Below, piece by piece: positions 1 to 7,019 of a DNA stretch of 64,000 nt. Within the stretch, counting starts at the first letter, position 1, and every line of letters begins with the position of its first letter. Made by a program: the position numbers and the translations under genes. The notes under the pieces are model-generated. The model was not told where the DNA came from. It did no database searches and saw nothing but the letters and a program-made list of their open reading frames with translations. The stretch covers positions 1 through 64,000 of the forward strand of contig CALCXM010000012.1 of assembly GCA_937905825.1 (NCBI GenBank), written 5' to 3'. The DNA is from an uncultured bacterium. Its GTDB lineage: Bacteria; Planctomycetota; UBA1135; GCA-002686595.

Positions 1-567
1 CGGAGAACGTGGAAAGCGCGGGTGGCGAAAGCTCCATGTTGGCGTGGATCGTCAAGGTCTGGTTCACGCCCATGTGCTGACGGACAGCTCGGGAGACGAC
101 GCCAGGACCGGGCTCAAGATCATCAAGAAGACCAAGAGCAAGTTGGCAAGCGTCACCGGCGATGCTGCCTACGACACGGTGGCTATCTACAAGCAGGCCG
201 GTTCCCGTGGGGCAAAGGTCGTCGTCCCTCCATCTCGGTCGGCATCCGTTTCCAGGCTAGGCCCACGGTCCGCTGAACGGGACAAGACAATTCGCAAGGT
301 GGAGAAGCTTGGCCGCAGGGAATGGAAGAAGCGGTCTGGATACCACCATCAGGGAACGGCGGAGAACACCTTCTTTCGCTACAAAACGATCCTTGGAGGA
401 AAGCTTCACGCCCGGGGTCTGTCTGCGCAGAAGGCTGAGGTTGCCATCGGATGCAAGATCCTGAACCGGATGTTAGGCTGCGGACGGCCAGAGTCGGTCG
501 CCAATGCTCGCTGAATTTGCCAATGGTGGGGGACTCGTTGAACCAATTTGCATTGCGCAACAACGCC
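1..567 (+). mobile_element. Right part of an IS903-like (IS5 family) insertion sequence
   Basis: Only the right part of the element is in the window; the left end lies outside. It holds the transposase C-terminus (2-514) and ends at about 567. Read on the minus strand, positions 567-551 give GGCGTTGTTGCGCAATG, which resembles the GGCTTTGTTG-type ends of the IS903 group. The boundary is supported independently, because the sequence directly outside it (568-631, minus strand) codes for the start of a DCC-family protein that stops matching its family exactly here. The IS903 group normally makes a 9-bp target duplication, which here would be 568-576. That cannot be confirmed without the left flank. 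Confidence 0.65.
2..514 (+). CDS. IS5-family transposase, C-terminal part (5' end outside window)
   Basis: The frame is open from base 2, so the start lies upstream of the window. The visible 170 residues begin GERGKRGWRKLHVGVD, the strand before the second catalytic Asp region of IS5/IS903 DDE transposases. They end with GTAENTFFRYKTILGGKL, which carries the catalytic Glu in the family's E-x-x-x-x-R/K setting. It catalyses cut-and-paste transposition of its own element. A GTG at 44 could be misread as a start, but the conserved residues upstream show the gene is longer. There is no frameshift in the visible part, so the element may be intact. Confidence 0.88.
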   Translation, partial: GERGKRGWRKLHVGVDRQGLVHAHVLTDSSGDDARTGLKIIKKTKSKLASVTGDAAYDTVAIYKQAGSRGAKVVVPPSRSASVSRLGPRSAERDKTIRKVEKLGRREWKKRSGYHHQGTAENTFFRYKTILGGKLHARGLSAQKAEVAIGCKILNRMLGCGRPESVANAR

Positions 568-631
568 AACGCACGCTGGAATGGCAAAGGTTGCAGACGC
601 CGTCAAATAGCAGCAGTGGACGAGAGCTCAT
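568..631 (-). pseudogene. DCC-family (DUF393) thiol-disulfide oxidoreductase, N-terminal fragment cut by the IS
   Basis: From an ATG at 631 the minus strand reads MSSRPLLLFDGVCNLCHSSV. This matches the start of DCC-family proteins, with the FDGVCNLC active-site CxxC segment. Family similarity stops after about 21 codons, where the IS end begins at 567. The family is usually 110-140 residues long, so only the start is here. I infer that the IS inserted into this gene and that the remainder lies left of the IS, outside the window. The fragment is too short to function. Confidence 0.6.
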
Positions 632-763
632 GGACCGCCAATTTACCGGGGGGCTGCGCATTTGTCGCTGATCCCCTGTCCCCGAAGGCAATCGGAGGCC
701 CAGTTGTGTGCAATGGGGGGGATGCGCCCAGGTCGGACGGAGCAAGTCTCGTGACCTGGGCTG
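632..763. other. Non-coding stretch upstream of the disrupted DCC gene
   Basis: No coding sequence or convincing structure is visible. It would hold the promoter of the DCC-family fragment on the minus strand. It adjoins the repeat element at 764-933. Confidence 0.4.
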
Positions 764-933
764 CTCGGGTCCTGGCCGACCTAGCACGCTTTCAGGGTCG
801 GGCTCGACGGATCGACTGGCCAGGCGCCGGGCTCCCAACAGCCTTGAAAGGATCTGAGCGTTCAGGCCGTGTAGCCAGGGGGCTTGGGGGAAGCGAGCGA
901 GGGAAGAGCGCTTTGCCGTCCGGCGCTCACTAG
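764..933. repeat. Dispersed CTAG-ended inverted-repeat element, copy A (diverged)
   Basis: This 170-bp stretch aligns along its whole length with 42425-42591. In the core, 798-836 matches 42459-42497 at 35 of 39 positions, including the shared runs ACGGATCGACTGGC and AGGCGCCGGG. The left end (764-780) matches the other copy's terminal repeat at 13 of 17 positions. The right end (908-933) finishes with CTAG, like the other copy. Its two ends no longer pair perfectly, so this is the older copy. It has no open reading frame. The right end directly abuts the -35 box of the next gene's promoter. Confidence 0.7.
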
Positions 934-962
934 TTGGTGGCCTCGCGCAGACGCGCTACACT
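934..962 (+). promoter_or_regulatory. Predicted sigma-70 promoter giving a near-leaderless yqgE transcript
   Basis: TTGGTG at 934-939 and TACACT at 957-962 are separated by exactly 17 bp. Only 6 bp lie between the -10 box and the ATG at 969, so transcription would start at or next to the start codon. No Shine-Dalgarno sequence is present, which fits leaderless translation. The boxes match consensus at 4 of 6 positions each, so this is a prediction only. Confidence 0.45.
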
Positions 963-968
963 CGAAGC

Positions 969-1571
969 ATGGCTCCTGACCTGAAAGTGTCTAGGGGGAC
1001 GCTCCTCGCCTCCGCACCGGATCTCCAAGATCCGAACTTCATGCACACCCTGTCCTTGATCTGTGAACACACAGACGAGGGGGCTTACGGTTTGGTGCTG
1101 AACAAGCGGTCGTCGTTGACCCTCGATCGTCTGCTGCCTGACCATCCGATTCTCGGCAAGGCGCGCCTGCCCGTGGGTTGGGGTGGGCCGGTCCATAGCG
1201 ACACACTCCAGTTGATCCACCGCTTTCCGCAACACATTCCCGGTGGCGTTGCCCTAGGGGGTGACTTGCAGATCGGCGGTGAATTGGATGCGGCTGCCGA
1301 GTTGCTGCGATCGGATCCGTCCCCGGATACTTTGCGCGGTGTTCGCTTCATCTTGGGCTGCGCGGGATGGGGCGCTCATCAATTGGAGTCCGAACTTGCT
1401 GGCGGCTCTTGGCTGCCCTTGCCACTCGACACGGAGTTGGTGTTCCGAACCTGGAGCATTGAGGACGATACCCAGCGCGAACAAGAGGAAACGTGGCAAT
1501 TGGCCCTGCGTGGCTTGGGTTCCGAGGGGGAGGGCTTGGCCTCTTTGCCCCCCGACATCGAGTGGAACTGA
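969..1571 (+). CDS. yqgE: YqgE/AlgH family protein (UPF0301)
   Basis: This is a 200-residue protein of the YqgE/AlgH family, close to the usual length of 185-200. The N-terminal part has SRGTLLASAPDL and DPNFMHTLSLICEH, followed by GAYGLVLNKRSSLTL. The middle has VGWGGPVHSDTLQLIH and the C-terminal half has FILGCAGWGAHQLESEL; all are typical of the family. The molecular role is not settled: in pseudomonads AlgH has been linked to alginate regulation, but elsewhere it is uncharacterised. It stands alone downstream of a repeat element, with a predicted near-leaderless promoter. The ATG at 969 is the first in frame and puts the conserved GTLL motif near residue 10, as usual. Confidence 0.92.
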   Translation: MAPDLKVSRGTLLASAPDLQDPNFMHTLSLICEHTDEGAYGLVLNKRSSLTLDRLLPDHPILGKARLPVGWGGPVHSDTLQLIHRFPQHIPGGVALGGDLQIGGELDAAAELLRSDPSPDTLRGVRFILGCAGWGAHQLESELAGGSWLPLPLDTELVFRTWSIEDDTQREQEETWQLALRGLGSEGEGLASLPPDIEWN

Positions 1572-1698
1572 CTCGCTTGCGAGAGAGTTCTAGGCCAGGA
1601 CATCCGGAGATTCGGTCGAGCTAGGATCGTTGCGAGTCCGATGCTGGGATTGCCTGACTCTTGGCATTCGACCCCCCCCTACGGACCTGATCGAACCC

Positions 1699-2142
1699 AT
1701 GGCTCCCCAGACTCTCTGTGACAATCAACTCTTCAACTTCCTTCTCGCAGAGGGGCTGCTAACTGAGTTGGAGGTGAGCGACCTGGCTCGCAAGGTGGGC
1801 ACTGACTGCGTGCCCCTCGGGCAGATTCTCGTGCAGCACAAGATCATCTCGGTAGAGGATCTAATGCAGGCACTGAGCTTTCAGGATGCGGATCCCCTTG
1901 CGGAAGTCGCGGAGCTTTGCGTTCGCCACGGGTTTTGCGATCAGTCGGAGATCGAGGCCGCAGTGCAGTTGCAAGGGCGGAGCGCGCCCCACGGCTTGCT
2001 CGTGCTCTTGAACGAATTCGGCACTTCGAATGGCGATCTGCTGAGGGGCATCGCGACGTACGTGGCGGGTCTCGAGCGACAGGAGGCCACCTCAATCGTT
2101 GAGATCCATGATCTGAAAGGACAGATCGCCAACCTGCAATAG
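1699..2142 (+). CDS. Small protein with two helical repeats resembling type II secretion ATPase N-domains
   Basis: The protein is 147 residues, with no signal peptide or membrane segment. Residues 8-55 (LLAEGLLTELEV followed by VPLGQILVQHKIISVEDLMQAL) follow the helix-turn pattern of the GspE/MshE N-terminal domain, where 'later start, LG-x-L-x-x, I/L-T/S-x-E-x-L' repeats occur. A second, weaker repeat covers about residues 60-110. Such domains can bind c-di-GMP or serve as protein adaptors, but I see no diagnostic ligand residues. ATG 1699 is preferred over 1630 because the extra 23 residues are Pro/Arg-rich and unlike a domain. It is convergent with the kinase-like gene at 2222. Function unknown. 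Confidence 0.7.
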   Translation: MAPQTLCDNQLFNFLLAEGLLTELEVSDLARKVGTDCVPLGQILVQHKIISVEDLMQALSFQDADPLAEVAELCVRHGFCDQSEIEAAVQLQGRSAPHGLLVLLNEFGTSNGDLLRGIATYVAGLERQEATSIVEIHDLKGQIANLQ

Positions 2143-2221
2143 GTCTTGGGGGTGAGCGACGCCGCCTAAGCCCCCCTTCGCGAGAGAGAATCCTGCACGG
2201 ACTCGATCCGCCCAGAGCGGG

Positions 2222-2893
2222 CTAGGCTTCGCTCGTCGCTCGTGTGCGGTAGGACCTCGAGGGCCGCGGAATCTCCACGAAGGGATCCAGCCCGTCAAAG
2301 GCGTCTTCTTCGGGAGCCTCGTTGCCCGCGGCCTTGATGCCCGCGATAGACAGCACGTTCTCCATCAACCGGATGCGCTCCTGCATAGGCAGCGACTCCA
2401 CCGGGATGTAGGAGATGCCGTACATCTCCAAGAGGATCTTCACCATGCCATCGATGCGCAGGACTTCATCCCAGGCGACTCCTGCGCGCACACCGTCCTC
2501 GACCAACAGCTCTCGGTGGGGACGCAAGTAGAACACGATGCCCGTGCGCACTTTGTTCATGTAGTCCGCCAAGCGCGGGTCCCCGGCGATCTCGGCCATG
2601 ATCGTCGAGTGCTGCGCCGCGTAGGCCAAGTTGCAGAAGGCGCGGTCCGAGACGAAGGAGCCTTTCTGCTGTTCCTCGGCCGCGAGTTGGCGCTCGAAGA
2701 CTTCCCGCTGGTAACGATTCACGAGGGCTACATCCGTCCGCAAGGAATCCAGTTGGGCCTCCATCTCGGCCAAGACTCCGCGGGCCACTTCCGAGATCAT
2801 CGGCAGGCCGTAGGTGTCCCGGACCCAGCGGGCCAGGGTGGTCTTTCCGGTGGAGTGGGCGCCGACGAGATAAATACGGGTTGCTGCCTTCAT
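2222..2893 (-). CDS. P-loop AAA-type ATPase/kinase-like protein (NadR-like AAA_28)
   Basis: The 223-residue protein opens with a strand and a Walker A motif (VGAHSTGKTTLARW, residues 9-22). EVARG follows, as in the NadR-like/AAA_28 kinases that act on small ligands such as nicotinamide riboside or nucleosides. SDRAFCNLAY fits the Walker B/DR region of that group. The substrate cannot be read from the sequence. ATG 2893 puts the P-loop near the N-terminus; a longer reading frame from 2989 adds only low-complexity residues. It is 168 bp downstream of the LysR gene on the same strand, so probably in a separate unit. A second, shorter member of this fold lies at 38535. Confidence 0.75.
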   Translation of the reverse strand: MKAATRIYLVGAHSTGKTTLARWVRDTYGLPMISEVARGVLAEMEAQLDSLRTDVALVNRYQREVFERQLAAEEQQKGSFVSDRAFCNLAYAAQHSTIMAEIAGDPRLADYMNKVRTGIVFYLRPHRELLVEDGVRAGVAWDEVLRIDGMVKILLEMYGISYIPVESLPMQERIRLMENVLSIAGIKAAGNEAPEEDAFDGLDPFVEIPRPSRSYRTRATSEA

Positions 2894-3061
2894 AGATGCG
2901 GTGGGGGCTCCTGAGGTGCGCAGGAGCGTGCGGGGGCTGAGGGGGTTTGGACCGGGGCCTACCCTAAACCTTGTGGGTCCAGAGTTCACGTACCACTAGG
3001 GATTGTGGTGTGTGGCCAGCCAGCCCCTCCCAAATGTGGGCCTCGGGCCCTGGGGCGGCCC

Positions 3062-3940
3062 TCAGGGGCGGGGCGCTTCCTCGAGCAGGGCGTCGAGGAC
3101 GGGGCTCTCGGGGGTGTCCTTGCGCCAGACCACGTGGACCGGGTACTCGACCCCGGTGCGGTCGAAGGGAAAGGCCCGGATGTTCCGGCTCTTTGGGCCC
3201 TGGGGGTCAAAGCTCGGCAGGATGGAGTAGCCCAAACCGGCTTCGATGAACCCCAGGATGCTCTCCGCCGCGGAAGCCGTGTGCATCGAGGGCGGCGTGA
3301 TTCCGTGCAAGCTGAGGGCCTGCAATTGGAGGTCGTGGGCCGCCTGTTCCGGGGTGTAGGCGATGAAGGTCTCCGCGCTCCAATCGGTCAGCTTTGGGTT
3401 CTTCTTACCGGCGAGCGGATGGCTCTTTGGAACCACGATGAAGGGGTACATGGTTCCCACTTGCAAGCTCGCGCAGTCGTCCGGGATCTCGCCAAAGTAG
3501 TCGACGACCATATCGACCTCGCCGCGGCGCAAGAGACCGAGGTCGGGCACGGGTGCTTCGCGCATGTTGACGCGCACGTCCGGATACTTCTTGTGCACGC
3601 GCTTGATCCAAGCGGGCAAGATCGAGCGCAGGGCTAGGGCGGCCACGGACATCTCAATCTCGCCACCGTACTCCGCGTCCTCCAAGGAGCGCAGTACCGC
3701 GGGCAAGCCCTCGAAGAATGGTGCGACGAATTTGTTCAGCCGTTCGCCGGCGGGGGTCAGCTTCATCTGCTCCTTGCCCACCCGTTCGAAGAGCGTGGTC
3801 TGCAGCTCCGTCTCGAGCTTCTTGACCTGTTGGTGCACCGCCGGTTGGGTGATGGGATAAGGGAAGGCGCGCGCCGCCCGGGCGTAGCCACCCGTGCGCG
3901 CAACCCAGTAGAAACCCTCCAAGCGGTGCAGTTGGATCAT
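3062..3940 (-). CDS. LysR-family transcriptional regulator
   Basis: At 292 residues this is the standard LysR length. A winged helix-turn-helix occupies residues 1-65 (VARTGGYARAARAF, then ITQPAVHQQVKKLETELQ, and LFERVG). The periplasmic-binding-like effector domain covers about 90-290 and includes VDYFGEIPDD and PFIVVPKSHPLAG. It should bind DNA as a tetramer and respond to a small ligand. It is not divergent from its neighbours, as LysR genes often are. It follows cyaY by 18 bp on the same strand, so it may be cotranscribed with nth and cyaY. The regulated genes are unknown. Confidence 0.93.
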   Translation of the reverse strand: MIQLHRLEGFYWVARTGGYARAARAFPYPITQPAVHQQVKKLETELQTTLFERVGKEQMKLTPAGERLNKFVAPFFEGLPAVLRSLEDAEYGGEIEMSVAALALRSILPAWIKRVHKKYPDVRVNMREAPVPDLGLLRRGEVDMVVDYFGEIPDDCASLQVGTMYPFIVVPKSHPLAGKKNPKLTDWSAETFIAYTPEQAAHDLQLQALSLHGITPPSMHTASAAESILGFIEAGLGYSILPSFDPQGPKSRNIRAFPFDRTGVEYPVHVVWRKDTPESPVLDALLEEAPRP

Positions 3941-3958
3941 GGGAAGCGTTGCGCTGTT

Positions 3959-4279
3959 CTAGAAGCTCAGGGCGCGTCCGAGCTTGGTGCCGACCGTTTC
4001 GAGGATGCGGTCAAAGAGGTCGTGTCCCTCCTTGTCGTCGATCCACTTGTCCTGGGCCTCGTCGTAGTTGAAATGCCAGGCACGTGCGCCAGCGGCGTAC
4101 CAGACCTGTTCTGCTGCACTTTGGCGGTTGAGCACGTACTTGCTGCCGTCCCCAAACTCGAGGGTGATCACTCCATCCGAGGGCGTGAAGTCGAGCTCGT
4201 CTGGGTCGAAGTCCTCGAGCCAGTCTTCGACTCGCTTCATGCAGGCAATCGAGCGCGCGGAATAGTTGTTGGTATCCAT
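3959..4279 (-). CDS. cyaY: Frataxin-like iron-donor protein CyaY
   Basis: The 106-residue protein has the frataxin/CyaY fold signature. An acidic N-terminal helix (RVEDWLEDFDPDELDF) is followed by a strand (GVITLEFGDGSKYVLNRQ), then QVWYAA, WHFNYD and KWIDDKEGHDLFDRIL. This matches E. coli CyaY closely in order and length. CyaY binds iron through the acidic ridge and modulates Fe-S cluster assembly on IscS. It lies 4 bp after nth, whose product is normally an Fe-S enzyme, and 18 bp before lysR. ATG 4279 gives the correct family start; the longer open frame to 4651 overlaps nth and is not coding. Confidence 0.9.
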   Translation of the reverse strand: MDTNNYSARSIACMKRVEDWLEDFDPDELDFTPSDGVITLEFGDGSKYVLNRQSAAEQVWYAAGARAWHFNYDEAQDKWIDDKEGHDLFDRILETVGTKLGRALSF

Positions 4280-4283
4280 TGTC

Positions 4284-4982
4284 TCAGTTCTTGGTGGTTG
4301 CGGCCTTGGCCTTTTTCTTCGGTGCGTTCTTGCGCCGTTCCTCGTTCTTGCGTTTTGCCGTTGCGGCCCAGGAACAGATTGGACAAGTCTCCAGATCATG
4401 GCCACGGGCGGGGCAGTGTTCGCGACCAAAGTAGATGAACTGCAAGTGCAGTACGTTCCAGCTTTCTCTCGGAAAGAGCCTCTTGAGGTCCTCTTCCGTT
4501 TTTTCAACCGTCGTGCCGTTGGAAAGCCCCCAACGGGCGGCGAGCCGGTGAATGTGCGTGTCGACAGGGAAGGCGGGCACTCCAAAGGCTTGGGCCATGA
4601 CGACGCTGGCGGTTTTGTGCCCCACGCCAGGCAGGGCTTCGAGCTCCTCAAAACTCTGGGGAACTTCGCCCCCGTGTTGTTCCATCAGGATCTCGCTCAA
4701 GCGTCGTATGTTCTTGGCTTTGGAGGGAGCGAGGCCACAGGTCCGAATGCAGGCGAGGATCTCCTCGACACTTTGCCTGGCCATGCGCTTGGGAGTCGGA
4801 CCTTTCTTGAAAAGGGCGGGCGTCACCAAGTTGACCCGGGCATCGGTGGTCTGTGCGGAGAGCAGCACAGCGATGAGCAATGTGAATGAGTCCACGTGGT
4901 CCAAGGGCACGGGCACATCCGAATGCAGCTCATCCAGGATTTGGTGCGCGCGTTCCGCTTTCTCTTTTCTACTCAGACCCAT
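4284..4982 (-). CDS. nth: Endonuclease III (DNA glycosylase/AP lyase)
   Basis: This 232-residue base-excision repair enzyme removes oxidised pyrimidines and nicks the resulting AP site. The helix-hairpin-helix is at 117-128 (LPGVGHKTASVV) with catalytic Lys123. The second catalytic residue, Asp141, lies in PVDTHIHRLA. The 18-residue Lys-Asp spacing equals that of the E. coli enzyme. The C-terminal cluster region is unusual. Cys190, Cys200 and Cys203 are present, but the fourth Cys of the usual C-x6-C-x2-C-x5-C pattern is missing. A basic Lys-rich tail follows. It is the first gene of a nth-cyaY-lysR run with 4- and 18-bp gaps. Confidence 0.95.
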   Translation of the reverse strand: MGLSRKEKAERAHQILDELHSDVPVPLDHVDSFTLLIAVLLSAQTTDARVNLVTPALFKKGPTPKRMARQSVEEILACIRTCGLAPSKAKNIRRLSEILMEQHGGEVPQSFEELEALPGVGHKTASVVMAQAFGVPAFPVDTHIHRLAARWGLSNGTTVEKTEEDLKRLFPRESWNVLHLQFIYFGREHCPARGHDLETCPICSWAATAKRKNEERRKNAPKKKAKAATTKN

Positions 4983-5264
4983 GGGCAGAGCTTATCCAAT
5001 CCGGGTGCCGAAGAGTTCGGGAGGATCGCACCAAAACCCACTGAAGTCCCCTCTGCTGGTGGATTGGGGAGGATTGCGCATTCGTAGCCTTGGGAGGCTT
5101 GTGCCGCGGATTGGGGCGTGCAGAGACGCGCTGCAGGGGGGGGGATTCCCACTTATCGACGGCCATCGATCAAAGCGCTGCCCGTTCACCCAAATTCGAG
5201 GGGCTTACCTACAATGAAAGGCGCCTGCACTTTGACACATCCAGCTCATCTGACCGGAGGGACC

Positions 5265-6206
5265 ATGTCCGATACGTTGATTTACGGTATCTGTGATTCT
5301 TGTGAGAAGAAGTATCGAGTTCCGAGCGCCGACAAGACCTATCCGTGCAAAGCGTGCGGAGGGACAGTGGCGGTCCACGAAATTGAAGAGACTCGCACTG
5401 CCAGCGAGCGCTTCAATGCGCGGCGCGGAAAGGATCGGGGGAAGGCTCCGATTTGGATCGGCACGCTGCTGATGCTCGTTGCCGTGGGCACTGGATTGGT
5501 CGGTTATCAAGTGGGCTGGTTTGGAACAGTTCTGGGAGCGGATGTGGACCCACGCTTGTTCGGGACCAACATCGAAGCAGTCGACGCGGCCCTGGCCGAA
5601 GCCTGGAGTGCGGGCGATGCGGAAGGTCTTGCGGCCATGCACCACCCCACCGGTCGCGAAGAATTTTTCGTACGACTCGGTGCCTTTCCTGAGCACCGCG
5701 CGTGGTCCGCGGCTTGGCCAAGCTTGACAAAACACAAGGGTGAGCTGGAGGGCGGATCGGCCAGCGCTCCTGAGAAGGCCGTTAGCAGCGCCACCTTCGG
5801 GGACTCCTCCCTGCGCGTAAAGTGGCAATACGACAGCAATGTCGGACGCTGGTTCATCTACAACTTCTGGATCACGCCCACCGAACTCGCTCCGCGCGTC
5901 GAGAGCTTCCGCCTCGCCTGGGCCAACTCAGACACCACGGCTTTGCGCCCGTTCTTTAGCGTGACCAAAGCAGACCAACTACAGGAACTCTTCGACAAGC
6001 AGTTGGCCAAGGCTGGCTGGAATACGCAGCACCCGCAGTTGGGCAAAGTTGAGTTGAGCGGAGAGGAAGCCACGCGCCATCCGGTCGGGGAATTCCTCGG
6101 GGTGAAGGTGGAGTCCGTCTTCGCGTCGGGTGACAAGAGCATCCTGATCCGCTGGCGCTTTGACCAGAAAGCGGATGAGTGGATGGTCTCCGGCTTGCAG
6201 TTTTAG
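5265..6206 (+). CDS. Zinc-ribbon membrane protein of unknown function
   Basis: The protein has 313 residues. The N-terminus carries two CxxC pairs (CDSCEKKYRVP and CKACGG, residues 10-31), a typical zinc ribbon of the MJ0042/zinc-finger type. One membrane helix follows at about residues 65-90 (PIWIGTLLMLVAVGTGLVGY). The rest, about 220 residues, would lie outside the membrane and holds two similar alpha/beta segments of the kind used in NTF2-like folds (DAALAEAWSAGDAEGLAAM and VESFRLAWANSDTTALRPFF). ATG 5265 has GGAGGG 5 bp upstream, a good ribosome site. A TACAAT -10-like box sits at 5210. The first bases of a repeat fragment follow the stop by 3 bp. Confidence 0.75.
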   Translation: MSDTLIYGICDSCEKKYRVPSADKTYPCKACGGTVAVHEIEETRTASERFNARRGKDRGKAPIWIGTLLMLVAVGTGLVGYQVGWFGTVLGADVDPRLFGTNIEAVDAALAEAWSAGDAEGLAAMHHPTGREEFFVRLGAFPEHRAWSAAWPSLTKHKGELEGGSASAPEKAVSSATFGDSSLRVKWQYDSNVGRWFIYNFWITPTELAPRVESFRLAWANSDTTALRPFFSVTKADQLQELFDKQLAKAGWNTQHPQLGKVELSGEEATRHPVGEFLGVKVESVFASGDKSILIRWRFDQKADEWMVSGLQF

Positions 6207-6208
6207 AA

Positions 6209-6228
6209 GCCCCTTGTCGGCCGGGACT
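6209..6228. repeat. Solo terminal repeat of the CTAG-ended element family
   Basis: GCCCCTTGTCGGCCGGG at 6209-6225 is a 17-bp exact match to the right terminal repeat of the complete element at 42425-42591. No partner arm or internal element sequence is found next to it, so this is a remnant. It starts 3 bp after a stop codon, as the full copy also adjoins a stop. Confidence 0.55.
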
Positions 6229-6250
6229 CCAGGCACGCAGGCAAACGCGC

Positions 6251-6293
6251 AGAGGCGGAGCCAGGTGGGATTGATCCGCCTGGCTCCGCCTCT
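6251..6293. terminator. Strong hairpin between convergent genes, likely bidirectional terminator
   Basis: Arms 6251-6268 and 6276-6293 pair over 18 bp, with one G-U wobble, around a 7-nt loop (GATTGAT). The stem is very GC-rich (AGAGGCGGAGCCAGG). It sits between the ends of the + strand zinc-ribbon gene and the - strand methyltransferase gene. No long T run follows on either strand, so termination may need other factors. Confidence 0.6.
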
Positions 6294-6359
6294 CGTTGAG
6301 GGCCGTGTGAAACGGATGTGCCACGGAGTCAAGGGGCGGCTGGGGGAAGCCGGCGCCGC

Positions 6360-7019
6360 CTAGCCGCGCTTCTCGAGCAGCCAGTTCCCGATGCGTTCGG
6401 CCGACTCGACTCCCGTGCACGGGGTGAACTCCCTGTGGTCCCCCGTGAGCTGACCGACTTGCACGTACTTGCCGAGATCCAAGAAGCGCGTGGGGTAGTT
6501 CTCCTTGTACGTCCAAAGCTCGTCGGCTTCCAAGTGGTGGTAGCGGACCCGGGTAGGCCTGTCCGGGCAGAAATCACCGATGAGCAAGAGTCCACCCGAC
6601 GCCACCTGTTGGTCGATGCACTGAATGACCTCGTCGAGTTCACTGCGGTCAATCCAGTGCAGCACGAAGTGCACAATCACCAGATCAAAGGGGCCGGCGA
6701 CGTTCACCTTGTGGGCTGCTTGCACGCGCAGGTCAAGCCCGTAGCGCGCACGCCCGTCCTGGGTCGCTTCTTCAGAAAGATCGACGCCGACGACCTGCGC
6801 GCCAAACTCCTGCTTGAGCGCGTTGAGTCGGGCGCCGTTCGAGCAGCCGATTTCGAGCGTGCGCCGGGGCCGAACTTGAAACAAACGCAGCAGGCGCAGG
6901 GGTAGGTCCTCTTCTCTGTTGAAGGCCAGCAAGTGCTCCCGGTTGCGCGCGAACCAGGCGTTGCCTTCGCCTGCGGCGAAGACCTGGCCTTGATGGGGTG
7001 GGGGGCTGGAGCCCGTCAT
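6360..7019 (-). CDS. Class I SAM-dependent methyltransferase, nonulosonate operon
   Basis: The protein has 219 residues. Motif I is LEIGCSNGARLNAL (about 55-68), the acidic residue after strand 2 is in VVGVDLSEEA, and the motif IV region is FDLVIVHFVLHWI. These define a Rossmann-fold methyltransferase. GSSPPPHQGQVFAAGEGNAWFARNR at the start is typical of sugar-operon methyltransferases of this sort. Its ATG overlaps the stop of the SpsF-aminotransferase gene (ATGA), so it is the last gene of the operon. I infer that it methylates the nonulosonic acid or the glycan built from it. The acceptor cannot be read from the sequence. Confidence 0.85.
   Translation of the reverse strand: MTGSSPPPHQGQVFAAGEGNAWFARNREHLLAFNREEDLPLRLLRLFQVRPRRTLEIGCSNGARLNALKQEFGAQVVGVDLSEEATQDGRARYGLDLRVQAAHKVNVAGPFDLVIVHFVLHWIDRSELDEVIQCIDQQVASGGLLLIGDFCPDRPTRVRYHHLEADELWTYKENYPTRFLDLGKYVQVGQLTGDHREFTPCTGVESAERIGNWLLEKRG

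Noticed and set aside
2150..2200. GGGGG ... CCCCC pairing between the genes ending at 2142 and 2222
   Set aside because: The stem is short, the loop long and no T run follows, so I do not call a terminator.
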